In this document: positions 17,548 to 26,931 of the stretch, one piece after another
Layout of the letters: the number at the start of each line of letters is the position of its first letter
Numbering within the stretch: position 1 is the stretch's first letter
DNA from: Acidovorax sp. Leaf78
GTDB taxonomy: Bacteria > Pseudomonadota > Gammaproteobacteria > Burkholderiales > Burkholderiaceae_C
Direction: 5' to 3'
Assembly: GCF_001422735.1 (NCBI RefSeq)
Contig: NZ_LMLZ01000004.1
Location: 90,700 to 154,699, forward strand
Length of the DNA stretch: 64,000 bases
The notes under the pieces: model-generated
Told to the model about the DNA's origin: nothing
What the model saw: only the letters and a program-made list of their open reading frames with translations
The model's database searches: none
Made by a program: the position numbers and the translations under genes

Positions 17548-18129
17548 TTATTTGCGGGTGGCCTTGGCCGTCTTCGCTGCAGGCTTGGCCGCGCTGGATT
17601 TTGCGGGTGCGGGTGCAGCAGGTGCAGGCTTGGCACTGGTTGCCTCGGCTTTAGGGCGACCTGTCTTGATGGATGGCACGGCTTGCAAGGCAGAGCGCAG
17701 GGCGCTGTCCGACAGGGCCGCCAGCACCTTCAGGCCGGCACGCAGCAGCTCGCTTTTCTTGACGGGCTGGGCCAGTGCGGTCGAGCGCTGCTTCAGCGTC
17801 TCGATCACTGCGTATTCATCTTTGGGGATGGTGAAGCTGTCGCGCACCAGCTTGGGCTTCTTGGCCTTACTGTCCTTGGCGCTGTCAGCCACCGGGGCCT
17901 TGGCGGGCTTTGCAGGTTTGACGGCTTTTGCAGCAGGTGGCTTGGGTGCTGCGGCCTTGGGCTTGGCGGCGGGCTTTGCCGCAGCCTTGGTCGTGGGCTT
18001 CGCGGCGGGTTTGGCCACTGGCTTGGGCGCTGCAGCAGTCGCTTTCACCGGCTTGGCGGCGGGGGCCGGGGTGGCAGCAACGGCGGGAGGGGTGGGGGTG
18101 CTGGAGGTCGGAGCGCTGGAAGTTGTCAT
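17548..18129 (-). CDS. AKP-rich protein with an internal ribbon-helix-helix-like domain
   Basis: 193 residues. The first 90 or so and the last 35 are Ala/Lys/Pro-rich, like histone H1 or AlgP tails, and would bind nucleic acid non-specifically. Between them, about 92-155, is an ordered segment beginning LVRDSFTIPKDEYAVIETLK and containing KKSELLRAGLKVL. A short strand followed by two helices fits a ribbon-helix-helix DNA-binding fold. It is probably nucleoid-associated or a transcription regulator. A perfect 27-bp palindrome lies 14 bp upstream of the start and is a candidate autoregulatory operator. No enzyme function is visible. The gap 17390-17547 before it holds nothing recognisable. Confidence 0.8.
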   Translation of the reverse strand: MTTSSAPTSSTPTPPAVAATPAPAAKPVKATAAAPKPVAKPAAKPTTKAAAKPAAKPKAAAPKPPAAKAVKPAKPAKAPVADSAKDSKAKKPKLVRDSFTIPKDEYAVIETLKQRSTALAQPVKKSELLRAGLKVLAALSDSALRSALQAVPSIKTGRPKAEATSAKPAPAAPAPAKSSAAKPAAKTAKATRK

Positions 18130-18143
18130 GGTGCAGGTTGAAT

Positions 18144-18170
18144 AAACGGTATAAACAGTTTATACCGTTT
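18144..18170. promoter_or_regulatory. perfect 27-bp palindrome, probable operator
   Basis: AAACGGTATAAAC and its exact reverse complement flank a single central A. It lies immediately upstream of the leftward AKP-rich gene and includes a TATAAA that could be its -10 element. The position and perfect symmetry suggest a repressor site, perhaps for the gene's own product. Confidence 0.75.
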
Positions 18171-18226
18171 TAAGCCCGCACTCAACCAGGACGCCGCTGG
18201 CGCCCGCGTGCCGCAGTCCTCTCCAT

Positions 18227-19705
18227 TCAGGCCAGGCCGACGGCCAACTCCCAGGGGGTCTTCAGCCAGGCCTGCGTTTCCTCGCGCAGCAAGTGCGCCG
18301 ACTGCGGGTACGCGGCAGCCCAGCCAGGGCGCGCCGCCAGATGAAAACGCGGGCCATCCTGCCGCAGCGCAAGACCCGCGGTGTCCGGGTCGCGGCGGGC
18401 GTGGCACAGGGCCACAGCCAGGCGCAAGCTCAGCAGTTGCAGCGCGAACATCGGGTCCAGCAGATCCGCCTCGATCTTGCGGACCTTGCCGCGTTGCCCC
18501 TGTACCAGGATTCCCAGGCGGTGTAGTTCCGGCACGGCAAAGCCGGCGGCGTCGGTGTTGTCCAGGATGTAGGCGCCGTGGCGGTGGTAGTCGCTGTGCG
18601 AGACGAGGCAGCCGATCTCGTGCAGGCGGGCTGCCCAGTCGAGTTTGCGTGCGGCGCGCTCGCTGCCGGCGGGGGCGGCCTGGTCGAACAAGGCGCATGC
18701 CGTGCGCGCCACCCGCTCGGCATGTTCGGCATCCACCCCAAAACGCTGCATCAGCCCGTTCACGGTGGTGGTGCGCAGGTCGGTGCCGGGCTGCTCGCGG
18801 TCCAGCAGGTCGTACAGCGCGCCCTGGCGCAGCGCGCCTTGCGCGACCTGCATCTGGTCGATCTCCAGCAGGTCGAACACAGCCCGCAGCACGCTGACGC
18901 CGCCGCCGATCACGGCGCGGCGCTCTTCCTTCAGACCGTCCATGCGCAAGCGTTCGGCCGTCTGCGCGCGCAACAGCCGCTCGTGCAGCCACGCCAGCCC
19001 CTCGCGGGTGATGGTGCCGGGCGTGCCTCCGGCAGCGGCCAGAATGTCGCCCACCGCACCCGCCGTGCCGGACGAGCCATAGGCCACCTCCCACGCATCC
19101 GGGCGAAACGTTCCCAGGGCCTCGTCGAGCACGGCCTTGGCCGCAATCTCTGCGGCGAGGAATGCCGTGGCCGTGAATTCGCCTTGCGGAAAGTAGCGCT
19201 GCGACCAGGCCACACTGCCCACGCGGAACGATGCCACCGCATGGGGCGTGAATTGCTGTCCCAGAATGAGTTCGGTAGACCGCCCGCCGATATCGATGAC
19301 CAGACGGCGTTCATCGGACTGGGGGAGCAGGCGTGCAACGCCCTGGTAGATCAGGCGCGCTTCTTCGGGGCCCGACACCACGTCGATCGGGTAGCCCAGC
19401 ATCTCGCTGCCGCGCGACAGGAATTCCTCGCGGTTGCGCGCCTCGCGCAGGGTCTGCGTGGCCACGGCGCGCACCTGGGCGCGGGGAAACCCCGCCAGGC
19501 GCTCGCCAAAACGCGCGAGACACGCCCACCCGCGCTCCATGGCCTCCGGGGTCAGGTTGCGGTCTTCGTCCAGCCCGTTGCCCTGGCGGACGGTTTCTTT
19601 CAGATATTCGACCCGCTGTATGTGACCGAACTCGTAGCGCCCTATTTCAAGGCGAAAACTGTTGGAGCCGAGGTCGACTGCGGCGAGGCGTGTGCCGTTG
19701 TGCAT
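18227..19705 (-). CDS. ppx: exopolyphosphatase (Ppx/GppA family)
   Basis: 492 residues. It releases terminal phosphate from polyphosphate and counteracts ppk. The N-terminal ASKHA phosphate-binding block is LAAVDLGSNSFRLEIGR; the second is VIDIGGRSTELILG. The C-terminal half is an HD-like helical domain with HEIGCLVSHSDYHRHGAYI. Length fits Ppx. GppA activity on pppGpp is a possible additional role, since the family cannot be split by motif alone. It is divergent from pstS; the shared gap has a Pho-box-like site on each strand. Confidence 0.95.
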   Translation of the reverse strand: MHNGTRLAAVDLGSNSFRLEIGRYEFGHIQRVEYLKETVRQGNGLDEDRNLTPEAMERGWACLARFGERLAGFPRAQVRAVATQTLREARNREEFLSRGSEMLGYPIDVVSGPEEARLIYQGVARLLPQSDERRLVIDIGGRSTELILGQQFTPHAVASFRVGSVAWSQRYFPQGEFTATAFLAAEIAAKAVLDEALGTFRPDAWEVAYGSSGTAGAVGDILAAAGGTPGTITREGLAWLHERLLRAQTAERLRMDGLKEERRAVIGGGVSVLRAVFDLLEIDQMQVAQGALRQGALYDLLDREQPGTDLRTTTVNGLMQRFGVDAEHAERVARTACALFDQAAPAGSERAARKLDWAARLHEIGCLVSHSDYHRHGAYILDNTDAAGFAVPELHRLGILVQGQRGKVRKIEADLLDPMFALQLLSLRLAVALCHARRDPDTAGLALRQDGPRFHLAARPGWAAAYPQSAHLLREETQAWLKTPWELAVGLA

Positions 19706-19828
19706 ATTGTTCTGGTAGGAGCTTCAACCGGCATCCTACCGCGTGCCACGGCGCATGGAAGCTGCTGCCCGCGCACGGCAGGAGAAGAGGAGGGAATGGC
19801 CAGCGTCAAGCCAGTGTGTTGTGGTTGT

Positions 19829-19846
19829 GTGACGGGTTCGTGACAT
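19829..19846 (-). promoter_or_regulatory. Pho-box-like site facing ppx
   Basis: Read leftward, ATGTCAC-GAAC-CCGTCAC has two heptamers 11 bp apart, matching the PhoB half-site well in their TCAC parts. It lies about 124 bp before the ppx start and is oriented towards ppx. It is weaker than the pstS box and no good -10 is seen. Confidence 0.5.
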
Positions 19847-19896
19847 TGCCTTTTGGGTGTTTTACCTCTGTAGCGCACGGTCGAATGGGTGGCTTT

Positions 19897-19930
19897 TTGT
19901 CACTGAATTGTCATCTTGGCCCCCTAGAGT
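19897..19930 (+). promoter_or_regulatory. Pho box and -10 of the pst promoter
   Basis: TTGTCAC (19897) and TTGTCAT (19908) are 11 bp apart with linker TGAA. A -10-like TAGAGT at 19925-19930 follows 10 bp after the box, the normal spacing for PhoB-activated promoters that lack a -35. It drives pstS and the genes behind it. Confidence 0.88.
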
Positions 19931-19969
19931 TCACGGTGTTCCTGTTAACCCTAGTCCAAAGGTAACCTC

Positions 19970-20992
19970 ATGAAACGCACATTTCTCAAAACCGTTGCAG
20001 TCGCACTGGCCACCTTCGCGGTCGGTGGTGCCTTTGCAGCGGACATCACCGGCGCTGGCGCTACCTTTCCCTTCCCGATGTACGCCAAGTGGGCAGAAGC
20101 CTACAAGAAGGAAACCGGCACGGGCCTGAACTACCAGTCCATCGGCTCGTCCGGCGGCATCCGCCAGATCCGCGCCAAGACCGTCGTGTTCGGCGCCACC
20201 GACGCCCCGGTCCCCGGTGCTGACCTCGACAAGGACGGCATGGTGCAGTTCCCCGCCATCATCGGCGGCACGGTGCCCGTGATCAACCTGGATGGCTTCA
20301 AGCCCGGCGAACTGCGCGTCACGGGCCCCGTGCTGGCCGACGTGTTCCTGGGCAAGATCGCCAAGTGGAACGACGCCAAGCTGGCGGCCCTGAACCCCGG
20401 CAAGACCCTGCCTGACCAGAACATCACCGTGGTGCACCGCGCCGACGGCTCCGGCACCACCTTCAACTGGACGGACTACCTGTCGGCCGTGAGCAAGGAG
20501 TGGGCTGACTCCGTGGGCAAGGGCGCTGCCGTCAAGTGGCCCGCAGCGTCGTCCGTGGGCGGCAAGGGCAACGAAGGCGTCGCCGCCAACGTCTCCCGCG
20601 TGAAGGGCTCCATCGGCTACGTCGAATACGCCTACGTCAAGAAGAACAACATGAACTTCCTGCAGCTGCAAAACGCTGACGGCAAGTACGTGAGCCCCGA
20701 CGACAAGACCTTCGCCGCCGCTGCCGCCAGCGCAGACTGGTTCAGCGTGCCCGGCATGGGCATCTCGATGGTCAACGCCAAGGGTGCCGACAGCTGGCCC
20801 GTCAGCACGGCCTCGTTCATCCTGATGTACAAGGACCCGGCCGACAAGGCGCAATCGGCCGAAGTGCTCAAGTTCTTCGAATGGGCCTTCAAGAACGGCA
20901 AGGGCATGGCCACCGAACTGGACTACGTGCCCCTGCCTGACAGCCTGACCGCCGAGATCCGATCGAAGGTCTGGTCGCAAATCAAGAAGTAA
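19970..20992 (+). CDS. pstS: phosphate-binding protein PstS
   Basis: Periplasmic high-affinity phosphate receptor of the Pst transporter. 340 residues with a 23-residue signal peptide (cleavage after AFA, before ADITGAG). The phosphate-contact segments GAGATFPFPMYAKW, SIGSSGGIRQI, FGATDAP and ADGSGTTFNWTDYL are all present. Shine-Dalgarno AGGTAA precedes ATG 19970. First gene of pstSCAB-phoU-phoBR, preceded by a strong Pho box. Confidence 0.98.
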   Translation: MKRTFLKTVAVALATFAVGGAFAADITGAGATFPFPMYAKWAEAYKKETGTGLNYQSIGSSGGIRQIRAKTVVFGATDAPVPGADLDKDGMVQFPAIIGGTVPVINLDGFKPGELRVTGPVLADVFLGKIAKWNDAKLAALNPGKTLPDQNITVVHRADGSGTTFNWTDYLSAVSKEWADSVGKGAAVKWPAASSVGGKGNEGVAANVSRVKGSIGYVEYAYVKKNNMNFLQLQNADGKYVSPDDKTFAAAAASADWFSVPGMGISMVNAKGADSWPVSTASFILMYKDPADKAQSAEVLKFFEWAFKNGKGMATELDYVPLPDSLTAEIRSKVWSQIKK

Positions 20993-21027
20993 TTAACTCC
21001 AACAATAAAAGCAGTCTGCCCCAAAAT

Positions 21028-21064
21028 AGTACCCATCGGCCGGCCGGTCTGGCCGATGGGTACT
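21028..21064 (+). promoter_or_regulatory. stem-loop between pstS and pstC
   Basis: A perfect 14-bp stem (AGTACCCATCGGCC with its reverse complement) and a 9-base loop. No T run follows, so it is unlikely to be a full terminator. It may protect the pstS message or reduce read-through, giving more binding protein than permease. Confidence 0.75.
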
Positions 21065-21101
21065 GGTTTGTGGGGCCTCCAGAAGCCAGATGGGAGTCAA
21101 C

Positions 21102-22112
21102 ATGAGCGTGGGAACCACCATGAGTTCGCAACCCGTGTCCGTCAACAAAGTGACGGGCGCCCCCACAGAGTCCATGGTCTCGATTGCCAAGCGGCAACGC
21201 CTGCAGGACATCTTTTTCCATCGCCTGACCCAGAGCCTCTCGCTGCTGGTGCTCGCAGCGTTGCTGGGCATCATCGTCTCTCTTTTCGTCTACGCGTGGC
21301 CTACGTTCCACAAGTTCGGTGCCCAGTTCATCTGGCGTGTCGAATGGGACATCATCAATGAAGAATTCGGTGCCGCGATCGCCATCGTCGGAACCCTGGC
21401 CAGTGCCGGCATCGCACTGCTGATTGCGGTGCCGCTCGCCTTCGGCATCGCCCTGTTTCTGACGGAAACCTGCCCCGTGTGGCTGCGCCGCCCGCTGGGC
21501 ACGGCCGTGGAGTTGCTGGCGGCCGTGCCATCCATCATCTACGGCATGTTCGGCCTGTTCGTGTTTGCGCCGCTGTTCGCAGACTACTTCCAGATGCCGG
21601 TGCAAAAGCTGCTCGGTTCCATGCCGCTGGTGGGCTTTTTGTTTGGCGGCAGCACCAACGGCTTCGGCATCCTGGCGGCGGGCATCGTGCTCGCGTTCAT
21701 GGTGCTGCCCTTCGTGGCTGCAGTGATGCGTGACGTGTTCGAGATCGTCCCTCCCATCCTGCGCGAGTCGGCCTATGGCCTGGGCTGCACGACATGGGAA
21801 GTGGTGCGCCGCGTGGTGCTGCCCTACACCCAGAAGGGCGTGATCGGCGGCGTGATGCTGGGCCTGGGGCGCGCTCTGGGCGAGACCATGGCCGTGACCT
21901 TCGTCATCGGCAACGCCAACCGCATGCCCACGTCGCTGTTCTCGCCCGGTACGTCCATCGCTTCCACGCTGGCCAACGAGTTCGGCGAGGCTGCGGACTT
22001 CCACCTGTCCACGCTGTTCGCCCTGGGCTTCCTGCTCTTCGTCATCACCTTCGTGGTGCTGTCGGTCGCCAAGATCATGCTGCTGCGCGCCGAGAAGGCC
22101 AAGGGCCTGTAA
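21102..22112 (+). CDS. pstC: phosphate ABC transporter permease PstC
   Basis: Inner-membrane permease subunit of the Pst system, about 336 residues and six predicted helices. The family block [17 protein letters not shown] and the permease loop [18 protein letters not shown] (contact with PstB) are clear. The start is taken as ATG 21102 because GGAG lies five bases before it; ATGs at 21090 and 21120 are alternatives. Confidence 0.97.
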   Translation: MSVGTTMSSQPVSVNKVTGAPTESMVSIAKRQRLQDIFFHRLTQSLSLLVLAALLGIIVSLFVYAWPTFHKFGAQFIWRVEWDIINEEFGAAIAIVGTLASAGIALLIAVPLAFGIALFLTETCPVWLRRPLGTAVELLAAVPSIIYGMFGLFVFAPLFADYFQMPVQKLLGSMPLVGFLFGGSTNGFGILAAGIVLAFMVLPFVAAVMRDVFEIVPPILRESAYGLGCTTWEVVRRVVLPYTQKGVIGGVMLGLGRALGETMAVTFVIGNANRMPTSLFSPGTSIASTLANEFGEAADFHLSTLFALGFLLFVITFVVLSVAKIMLLRAEKAKGL

Positions 22113-22149
22113 GCCCTTCCATGAATCCACTCTATTGAGGCCAAGCTCC

Positions 22150-23004
22150 ATGGAATTCAACCAAACAATCTACAAGAAGCGCCAGCGCTCCAATGCCATC
22201 GGTCTGACCCTGTCCCTGGGTGCGATGGTGCTGGGCCTGTTCGTGCTGCTCTGGATCCTGAGTGTGCTGCTGTCCAACGGCTTCGCCGCGCTGGACTGGA
22301 ACATGTTCACCCAGTCGACCCCGGCCCCGGGCTCCGAAGGCGGTGGCCTGGCCAACGCCATCGTGGGCAGCCTGATGATGGTGGGCTTCACCGTGCTGGT
22401 GTCCACGCCCATCGGCGTGTTGGCCGGTGTTTACCTGGCCGAGTACAGTGGCCAGAGCAAGACGGCAGAGCTGACCCGCTTCGTGACCGACATCATGCTG
22501 TCTGCGCCGTCCATCGTGCTGGGGCTGTTCGTCTACGCGATCGCCGTGGCCACCGTGGGCAACTTCTCCGGCTGGGCCGGCAGCCTGGCCCTGTCGCTGA
22601 TCGCAGTGCCTGTGGTCGTGCGCACCACCGAGAACATGCTGCGCCTGGTGCCCGGCAGCCTGCGCGAAGCGGCGTTTGCCCTGGGTGCACCGCGCTGGAA
22701 GGTCTCCGTCATGGTCACGCTGCGCGCAGCGCGCAGCGGTGTGATGACCGGCCTGCTGCTGGCCGTGGCCCGCATCAGCGGCGAGACGGCGCCCCTGCTG
22801 TTCACCGCACTGAACAACCAGTTCTTCAGCACCAACATGAACGCTCCCATGGCCAATCTGCCCGTGGTGATCTTCCAGTTTGCGCTGAGCCCGTATGAAA
22901 ACTGGGTGCGCCTGGCCTGGGGTGGTGCATTGCTCATCACGCTGTCGGTGCTGATCCTCAACGTCGTGGCGCGGGTTTTCCTGCGCGAGAAGACCCGCGG
23001 CTGA
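22150..23004 (+). CDS. pstA: phosphate ABC transporter permease PstA
   Basis: Second permease subunit of Pst, 284 residues with six predicted helices. Markers: PIGVLAGVYLAEY, the segment SAPSIVLGLFVYAIAV and the ATPase-contact loop RISGETAPLLFTAL. The start is ATG 22150, 37 bp after pstC; a shorter upstream ATG in the same frame lacks family similarity. Confidence 0.97.
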   Translation: MEFNQTIYKKRQRSNAIGLTLSLGAMVLGLFVLLWILSVLLSNGFAALDWNMFTQSTPAPGSEGGGLANAIVGSLMMVGFTVLVSTPIGVLAGVYLAEYSGQSKTAELTRFVTDIMLSAPSIVLGLFVYAIAVATVGNFSGWAGSLALSLIAVPVVVRTTENMLRLVPGSLREAAFALGAPRWKVSVMVTLRAARSGVMTGLLLAVARISGETAPLLFTALNNQFFSTNMNAPMANLPVVIFQFALSPYENWVRLAWGGALLITLSVLILNVVARVFLREKTRG

Positions 23005-23064
23005 CCTGTCTGACCAGACACGCAGACACGCACCCCCAGACATCTCCATTTTCAGGATTTGACA

Positions 23065-23847
23065 ATGAACGCCACCGCTACCGCCACTGCCAGCAAGAAC
23101 GCGCTGGAACTGCGCAACCTGAGTTTCTTCTACGGAAAATTCCAGGGCCTGCGCAACGTCAGCCTCAACATCGCAGAGCACAAGGTCACCGCTTTCATCG
23201 GCCCCTCGGGCTGCGGCAAGTCGACCCTGCTGCGCACGCTGAACCGCATGTACAGCCTGTACCCAGGCCAGCGTGCCGAGGGCACGATCAACTTCTACGG
23301 CCAGGACATCCTGGATGCCAAGCAGGACATCAACCTGCTGCGCGCCCGCATCGGCATGGTGTTCCAGAAGCCCACGCCGTTCCCCATGTCCATCTACGAC
23401 AACATCGCCTTCGGCGTGAAGCTCTACGAGAGCCTGAGCAAGAGCGAGATGGACGACCGCGTGGAATGGGCGCTGTCCAAGGCCGCGCTGTGGACCGAAG
23501 TGAAGGACAAGCTGCACCAGAGCGGCCTGTCGCTGTCCGGCGGCCAGCAGCAGCGCCTGTGCATCGCACGCAGCGTGGCGGTGAAGCCTTCGGTGCTGCT
23601 GCTCGACGAGCCCACCTCGGCGCTGGACCCGCTGTCCACCGCCAAGATCGAAGAGCTGATCGACGAACTCAAGCACGACTACACCATTGCCATCGTGACG
23701 CACAACATGCAGCAGGCCGCACGCTGCAGCGACTACACCGCCTACATGTACCTGGGTGAAATGATCGAGTTCGGTGCCACCGAACAGATCTTCTTCAAGC
23801 CCGAGCGCAAGGAAACCGAAGACTACATCACCGGCCGTTTCGGCTAA
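23065..23847 (+). CDS. pstB: phosphate ABC transporter ATP-binding protein PstB
   Basis: ATPase of the Pst importer, 260 residues. Walker A is GPSGCGKST, the signature motif LSGGQQQRL and Walker [13 protein letters not shown], followed by the switch histidine in VTHNMQQA. The C-terminal block [15 protein letters not shown] is typical of PstB. The start is ATG 23065; the first ten residues are Ala/Thr-rich. Confidence 0.98.
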   Translation: MNATATATASKNALELRNLSFFYGKFQGLRNVSLNIAEHKVTAFIGPSGCGKSTLLRTLNRMYSLYPGQRAEGTINFYGQDILDAKQDINLLRARIGMVFQKPTPFPMSIYDNIAFGVKLYESLSKSEMDDRVEWALSKAALWTEVKDKLHQSGLSLSGGQQQRLCIARSVAVKPSVLLLDEPTSALDPLSTAKIEELIDELKHDYTIAIVTHNMQQAARCSDYTAYMYLGEMIEFGATEQIFFKPERKETEDYITGRFG

Positions 23848-23859
23848 GGAGACAACGAG

Positions 23860-24561
23860 ATGCCCGATAAACATCTTTCCTCGCAGTTCGACAGCGAACT
23901 CAACAGCGTCTCCGCCCGTGTCATGGAGATGGGCGGCCTCGTGGAGTCGCAGATCCGCCAAGCGGTCTATGCCTTGTCCCAGTTCAGCCTGGAGGCCGTG
24001 GAAACCGTCGCCTCGATGGAGACCCGCATCAACGCGATGGAGGTCGAGATCGACCAGGAGCTGTCGTCCATCATCGCCCGCCGCCAGCCCACCGCGCGCG
24101 ACCTGCGCCTGCTACTGGCCTTCTCCAAGGCCACGGCCAACCTGGAGCGCATGGGCGACGAGGCCAACAAGATGGCACGCATGGTGCGCTCCATCATCGA
24201 GAGCGGCGCCCCGCGCTCGCTGCCGTCGAGCGACCTGCGCACCGCCGCCGAGCTGGCTTCGGGCCTGCTGCGCAAGACGCTGGACGCGTTTGCGCGCCTG
24301 GACGTGAAGGCCGCCGTGGCCATCCTCAAGGAGGACGACCTCATCGACAAGGAGTTCGACGGCTTCGTGCGCAAGCTCGTCACCTACATGATGGAAGACC
24401 CCCGCACCATCTCCCCCAGCCTGGACCTGCTGTTCCTGGCCAAGGCGATCGAGCGCATCGGTGACCACTCCAAGAACGTGGCCGAGCTGATCATTTATCT
24501 GGTCAAGGGCAAGGATGTGCGCCACACTGCCCTCGACGAGATCGAGTCGGCCGTTCTGTGA
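23860..24561 (+). CDS. phoU: phosphate signalling protein PhoU
   Basis: Cytoplasmic three-helix-repeat protein of 233 residues that links the Pst transporter to PhoR and keeps the Pho regulon off when phosphate is plentiful. Two PhoU repeats are visible; the metal-binding E/D-rich motifs occur near METRINAMEVEID and KEDDLIDKEFD. It lies 12 bp after pstB, preceded by AAGGAGA, so it belongs to the same message. Confidence 0.97.
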   Translation: MPDKHLSSQFDSELNSVSARVMEMGGLVESQIRQAVYALSQFSLEAVETVASMETRINAMEVEIDQELSSIIARRQPTARDLRLLLAFSKATANLERMGDEANKMARMVRSIIESGAPRSLPSSDLRTAAELASGLLRKTLDAFARLDVKAAVAILKEDDLIDKEFDGFVRKLVTYMMEDPRTISPSLDLLFLAKAIERIGDHSKNVAELIIYLVKGKDVRHTALDEIESAVL

Positions 24562-24670
24562 GAAGAAAGGGCTTTGGCAACACCATGACAGAACTCACTC
24601 CCATGCTCCGCCGCCACGCGGGCCGCTGCTTTCTGAGCGCAGCGCTTTCTCATCTGGGGGCGGCCCAGCG

Positions 24671-25378
24671 ATGAGAAAACTCCCACGCGTCCTCATCGTC
24701 GAGGACGAACCCGCGATTGCCGAGCTGATTGCCGTCAATCTGCGCCACAACGGATTCCAGCCCTTCTGGGCGGAAGACGGCGAGTCCGCCCAGCGCGAGC
24801 TCGATGCCGTGCTGCCCGATGTCATCCTGCTGGACTGGATGCTGCCGGGCCAAAGCGGCCTGTCGCTGGCCCGCAAGTGGCGTGCCGACAGCCGCACCAA
24901 GCCGATCCCCATCCTCATGCTCACCGCCCGCGGCGACGAGCCGGACAAGGTGGCGGGGCTCGATGCCGGTGCCGACGACTACATCACCAAGCCGTTCTCC
25001 ACGCAAGAGCTGCTGGCCCGCATCCGCGCCGTGCTGCGCCGCCGCGCGCCGGAGCAGGTCAGCGACAGCGTGACCATCGGCGAGCTGGTGCTCGATGCCG
25101 GCACGTACCGCGTGACCTTCCAGGGCCAGCCGCTCAAGGTGGGCCCCACGGAGTTCAAGCTGCTGCACTTTTTGATGAAGCATGCCGAACGCGTGCACAG
25201 CCGCTCGCAGCTGCTCGACAAGGTGTGGGGCGACCACGTCTTCATCGAGGAGCGCACGGTGGACGTGCACGTCAAGCGCCTGCGCGAAGCCCTAGGGTCC
25301 GCGTCCGTCATGGTGGAGACCGTGCGCGGCGCAGGCTATCGCCTCACGGCGCAGCCGCAGGTGCAGTTGCAGGCCTGA
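24671..25378 (+). CDS. phoB: phosphate regulon response regulator PhoB
   Basis: 235-residue OmpR/PhoB-type regulator. The receiver domain has acidic pocket E11-D12, phospho-acceptor D55 in ILLDWMLPG, T in LMLTARG and K in YITKPFS. The C-terminal winged helix has GPTEFKLLHFLM and TVDVHVKRLREAL. Start ATG 24671. It is the presumed reader of the Pho boxes at 11756, 14662, 19829 and 19897. It follows phoU by 109 bp. Confidence 0.97.
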   Translation: MRKLPRVLIVEDEPAIAELIAVNLRHNGFQPFWAEDGESAQRELDAVLPDVILLDWMLPGQSGLSLARKWRADSRTKPIPILMLTARGDEPDKVAGLDAGADDYITKPFSTQELLARIRAVLRRRAPEQVSDSVTIGELVLDAGTYRVTFQGQPLKVGPTEFKLLHFLMKHAERVHSRSQLLDKVWGDHVFIEERTVDVHVKRLREALGSASVMVETVRGAGYRLTAQPQVQLQA

Positions 25379-25406
25379 TATCCATTTGCCTTCAAAAATA
25401 TAAAAC

Positions 25407-25466
25407 CCGTTCACGCTGAGCTTGTCGAAGCGCCGCGCGAGGCTTCGGCAAGCTCAGCCCGAACGG
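25407..25466. repeat. inverted pair of the TTCGGGCTGAGC dispersed repeat
   Basis: Left arm at 25407-25430 (GTTCACGCTGAGCTTGTCG) and right arm at 25441-25466, its near-exact reverse complement, with a 10-base loop between. It forms a long hairpin between phoB and phoR. The same 24-bp unit occurs as three direct copies at 45240-45348 and as another inverted pair at 57218-57277. Confidence 0.85.
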
Positions 25467-25572
25467 CATTAAATGATTGAACGCAAATCCGTATGAGCTT
25501 GTTTTTCTTGCTGTCTTGAACGGGGCGCACGCGTTGCGCCCCTGGTGTTTTTGTAAAGGCGTTGCGGACCGG

Positions 25573-26931
25573 ATGCTGTGGCGAATTACGTATTTTCTGC
25601 TCTGGCAGATTGCGGGCGGTAGCCTGGGCTGGTGGCAGGGAGGGCCGTGGGGCGCCGCACTGGGTGCCGCGCTGGCCGGGTGGGCCTGGTTTGTGTGGGA
25701 CCTGCTGCGCGGCGCGCGCGTGCTGCGCTGGCTGCGAACGGGCGATTTGACCGACGTGCCGTCCATGCGCGGCATCTGGGGCGAGGCGGCCGACCGGGCG
25801 CGGCGCCTGCTGCGCCGGCAGGAAGCGCAGATCCGCGACAGCCAGGACCGGCTGCAGGAGATCCTCGCCGCCCTGCAGGCCACGCCCAACGGCGTGGTGC
25901 TGCTCGATGCGCAGGGGCGCATCGAATGGTGCAACCAGATGGCGGCCAACCAGTTCGGCTTTGATGCGCAGCGCGACGTGATGCAGTCCATCGGCAACCT
26001 GGTGCGCGACCCCGAGTTCACCGCGTATTTTTCAGAGCAGAACTTTGCGCACGACGTGGTGCTGGAAGGGCGTTTCAGCACGCCGTCGCGACCGGTGCGG
26101 ATTTCGGTGCACCTGCACCCCTATGGCGACGGGCGCACTTTGCTGCTGTCGCGCGACGTGACGGCGCTGGAGCAGGCCGACGCCATGCGGCGCGACTTTG
26201 TGGCCAACGTGTCGCACGAGATCCGCACCCCGCTCACGGTGCTGACGGGCTTTGTGGAAACCCTGCAGACTTTGCCCTTGAATGCGGACGAACGGTCCCG
26301 CTACCTCGGGATGATGGCCCAGCAGGCCCAGCGCATGCAGAGCGTGGTGCAGGACCTCTTGACCCTGTCCCGGCTGGAAGGCAGCCCGCCTCCCGGCATG
26401 GCCGAATGGACACCCGTGCAGGCACTGCTGCAGCGCTGTGAGGAAGAAGGACGCGCGCTGTCGGCACTGCTCACGCAGAACCAGCCGAGGCACCATGTGA
26501 TGGCCTTTCCGGGTGCCGACACCTTGCGCGCCGAAGGCCAGATCGCCGGCGTGCCTGCCGAGCTGCAAAGTGCCCTGTCCAACCTGATCAACAATGCCGT
26601 GCGCTACACGCTCGCTGGGGGCTCGATCACGATTGCCTGGCAGCGTAAGGACGATGGCAGCGCCGTCTTTTCGGTGCAAGACACCGGCCCCGGCATCGCA
26701 CCCGAACACATTCCCCGCCTGACCGAACGCTTCTACCGCGTGGACCGCAGCCGCTCGCGCGAGACCGGTGGCACCGGCCTCGGGCTGGCCATCGTCAAGC
26801 ACGTGCTGCAGCGGCACGGCGCCACGCTCGAGATCACCAGCACATTGGGCAAGGGCTCGGTGTTTGCGGTGACCTTCCCGGCCAACCGGCTGCGCGGGTT
26901 TGCGCTGCCTGCCGCAGCGGTCACGGCCTGA
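25573..26931 (+). CDS. phoR: phosphate regulon sensor kinase PhoR
   Basis: About 452 residues. Two short membrane helices at the N-terminus (the YFLLWQ...WAWFVWDLL region), a linker, a PAS domain near 105-190, HisKA with phospho-acceptor H215 in FVANVSHEIRTPL, and HATPase with N box LINNAVRYT and G boxes DTGPGIAP and GGTGLGLAIVKH. The small periplasmic loop is normal for PhoR, which senses Pst/PhoU state rather than phosphate itself. Start ATG 25573; the frame is open to a TTG at 25477, but that part crosses the hairpin region and is unlikely to be coding. Confidence 0.95.
   Translation: MLWRITYFLLWQIAGGSLGWWQGGPWGAALGAALAGWAWFVWDLLRGARVLRWLRTGDLTDVPSMRGIWGEAADRARRLLRRQEAQIRDSQDRLQEILAALQATPNGVVLLDAQGRIEWCNQMAANQFGFDAQRDVMQSIGNLVRDPEFTAYFSEQNFAHDVVLEGRFSTPSRPVRISVHLHPYGDGRTLLLSRDVTALEQADAMRRDFVANVSHEIRTPLTVLTGFVETLQTLPLNADERSRYLGMMAQQAQRMQSVVQDLLTLSRLEGSPPPGMAEWTPVQALLQRCEEEGRALSALLTQNQPRHHVMAFPGADTLRAEGQIAGVPAELQSALSNLINNAVRYTLAGGSITIAWQRKDDGSAVFSVQDTGPGIAPEHIPRLTERFYRVDRSRSRETGGTGLGLAIVKHVLQRHGATLEITSTLGKGSVFAVTFPANRLRGFALPAAAVTA

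Noticed and set aside
24561..24670. Private Pho box for phoB
   Set aside because: Only an isolated TGACAG-like word is present, with no second half-site 11 bp away.
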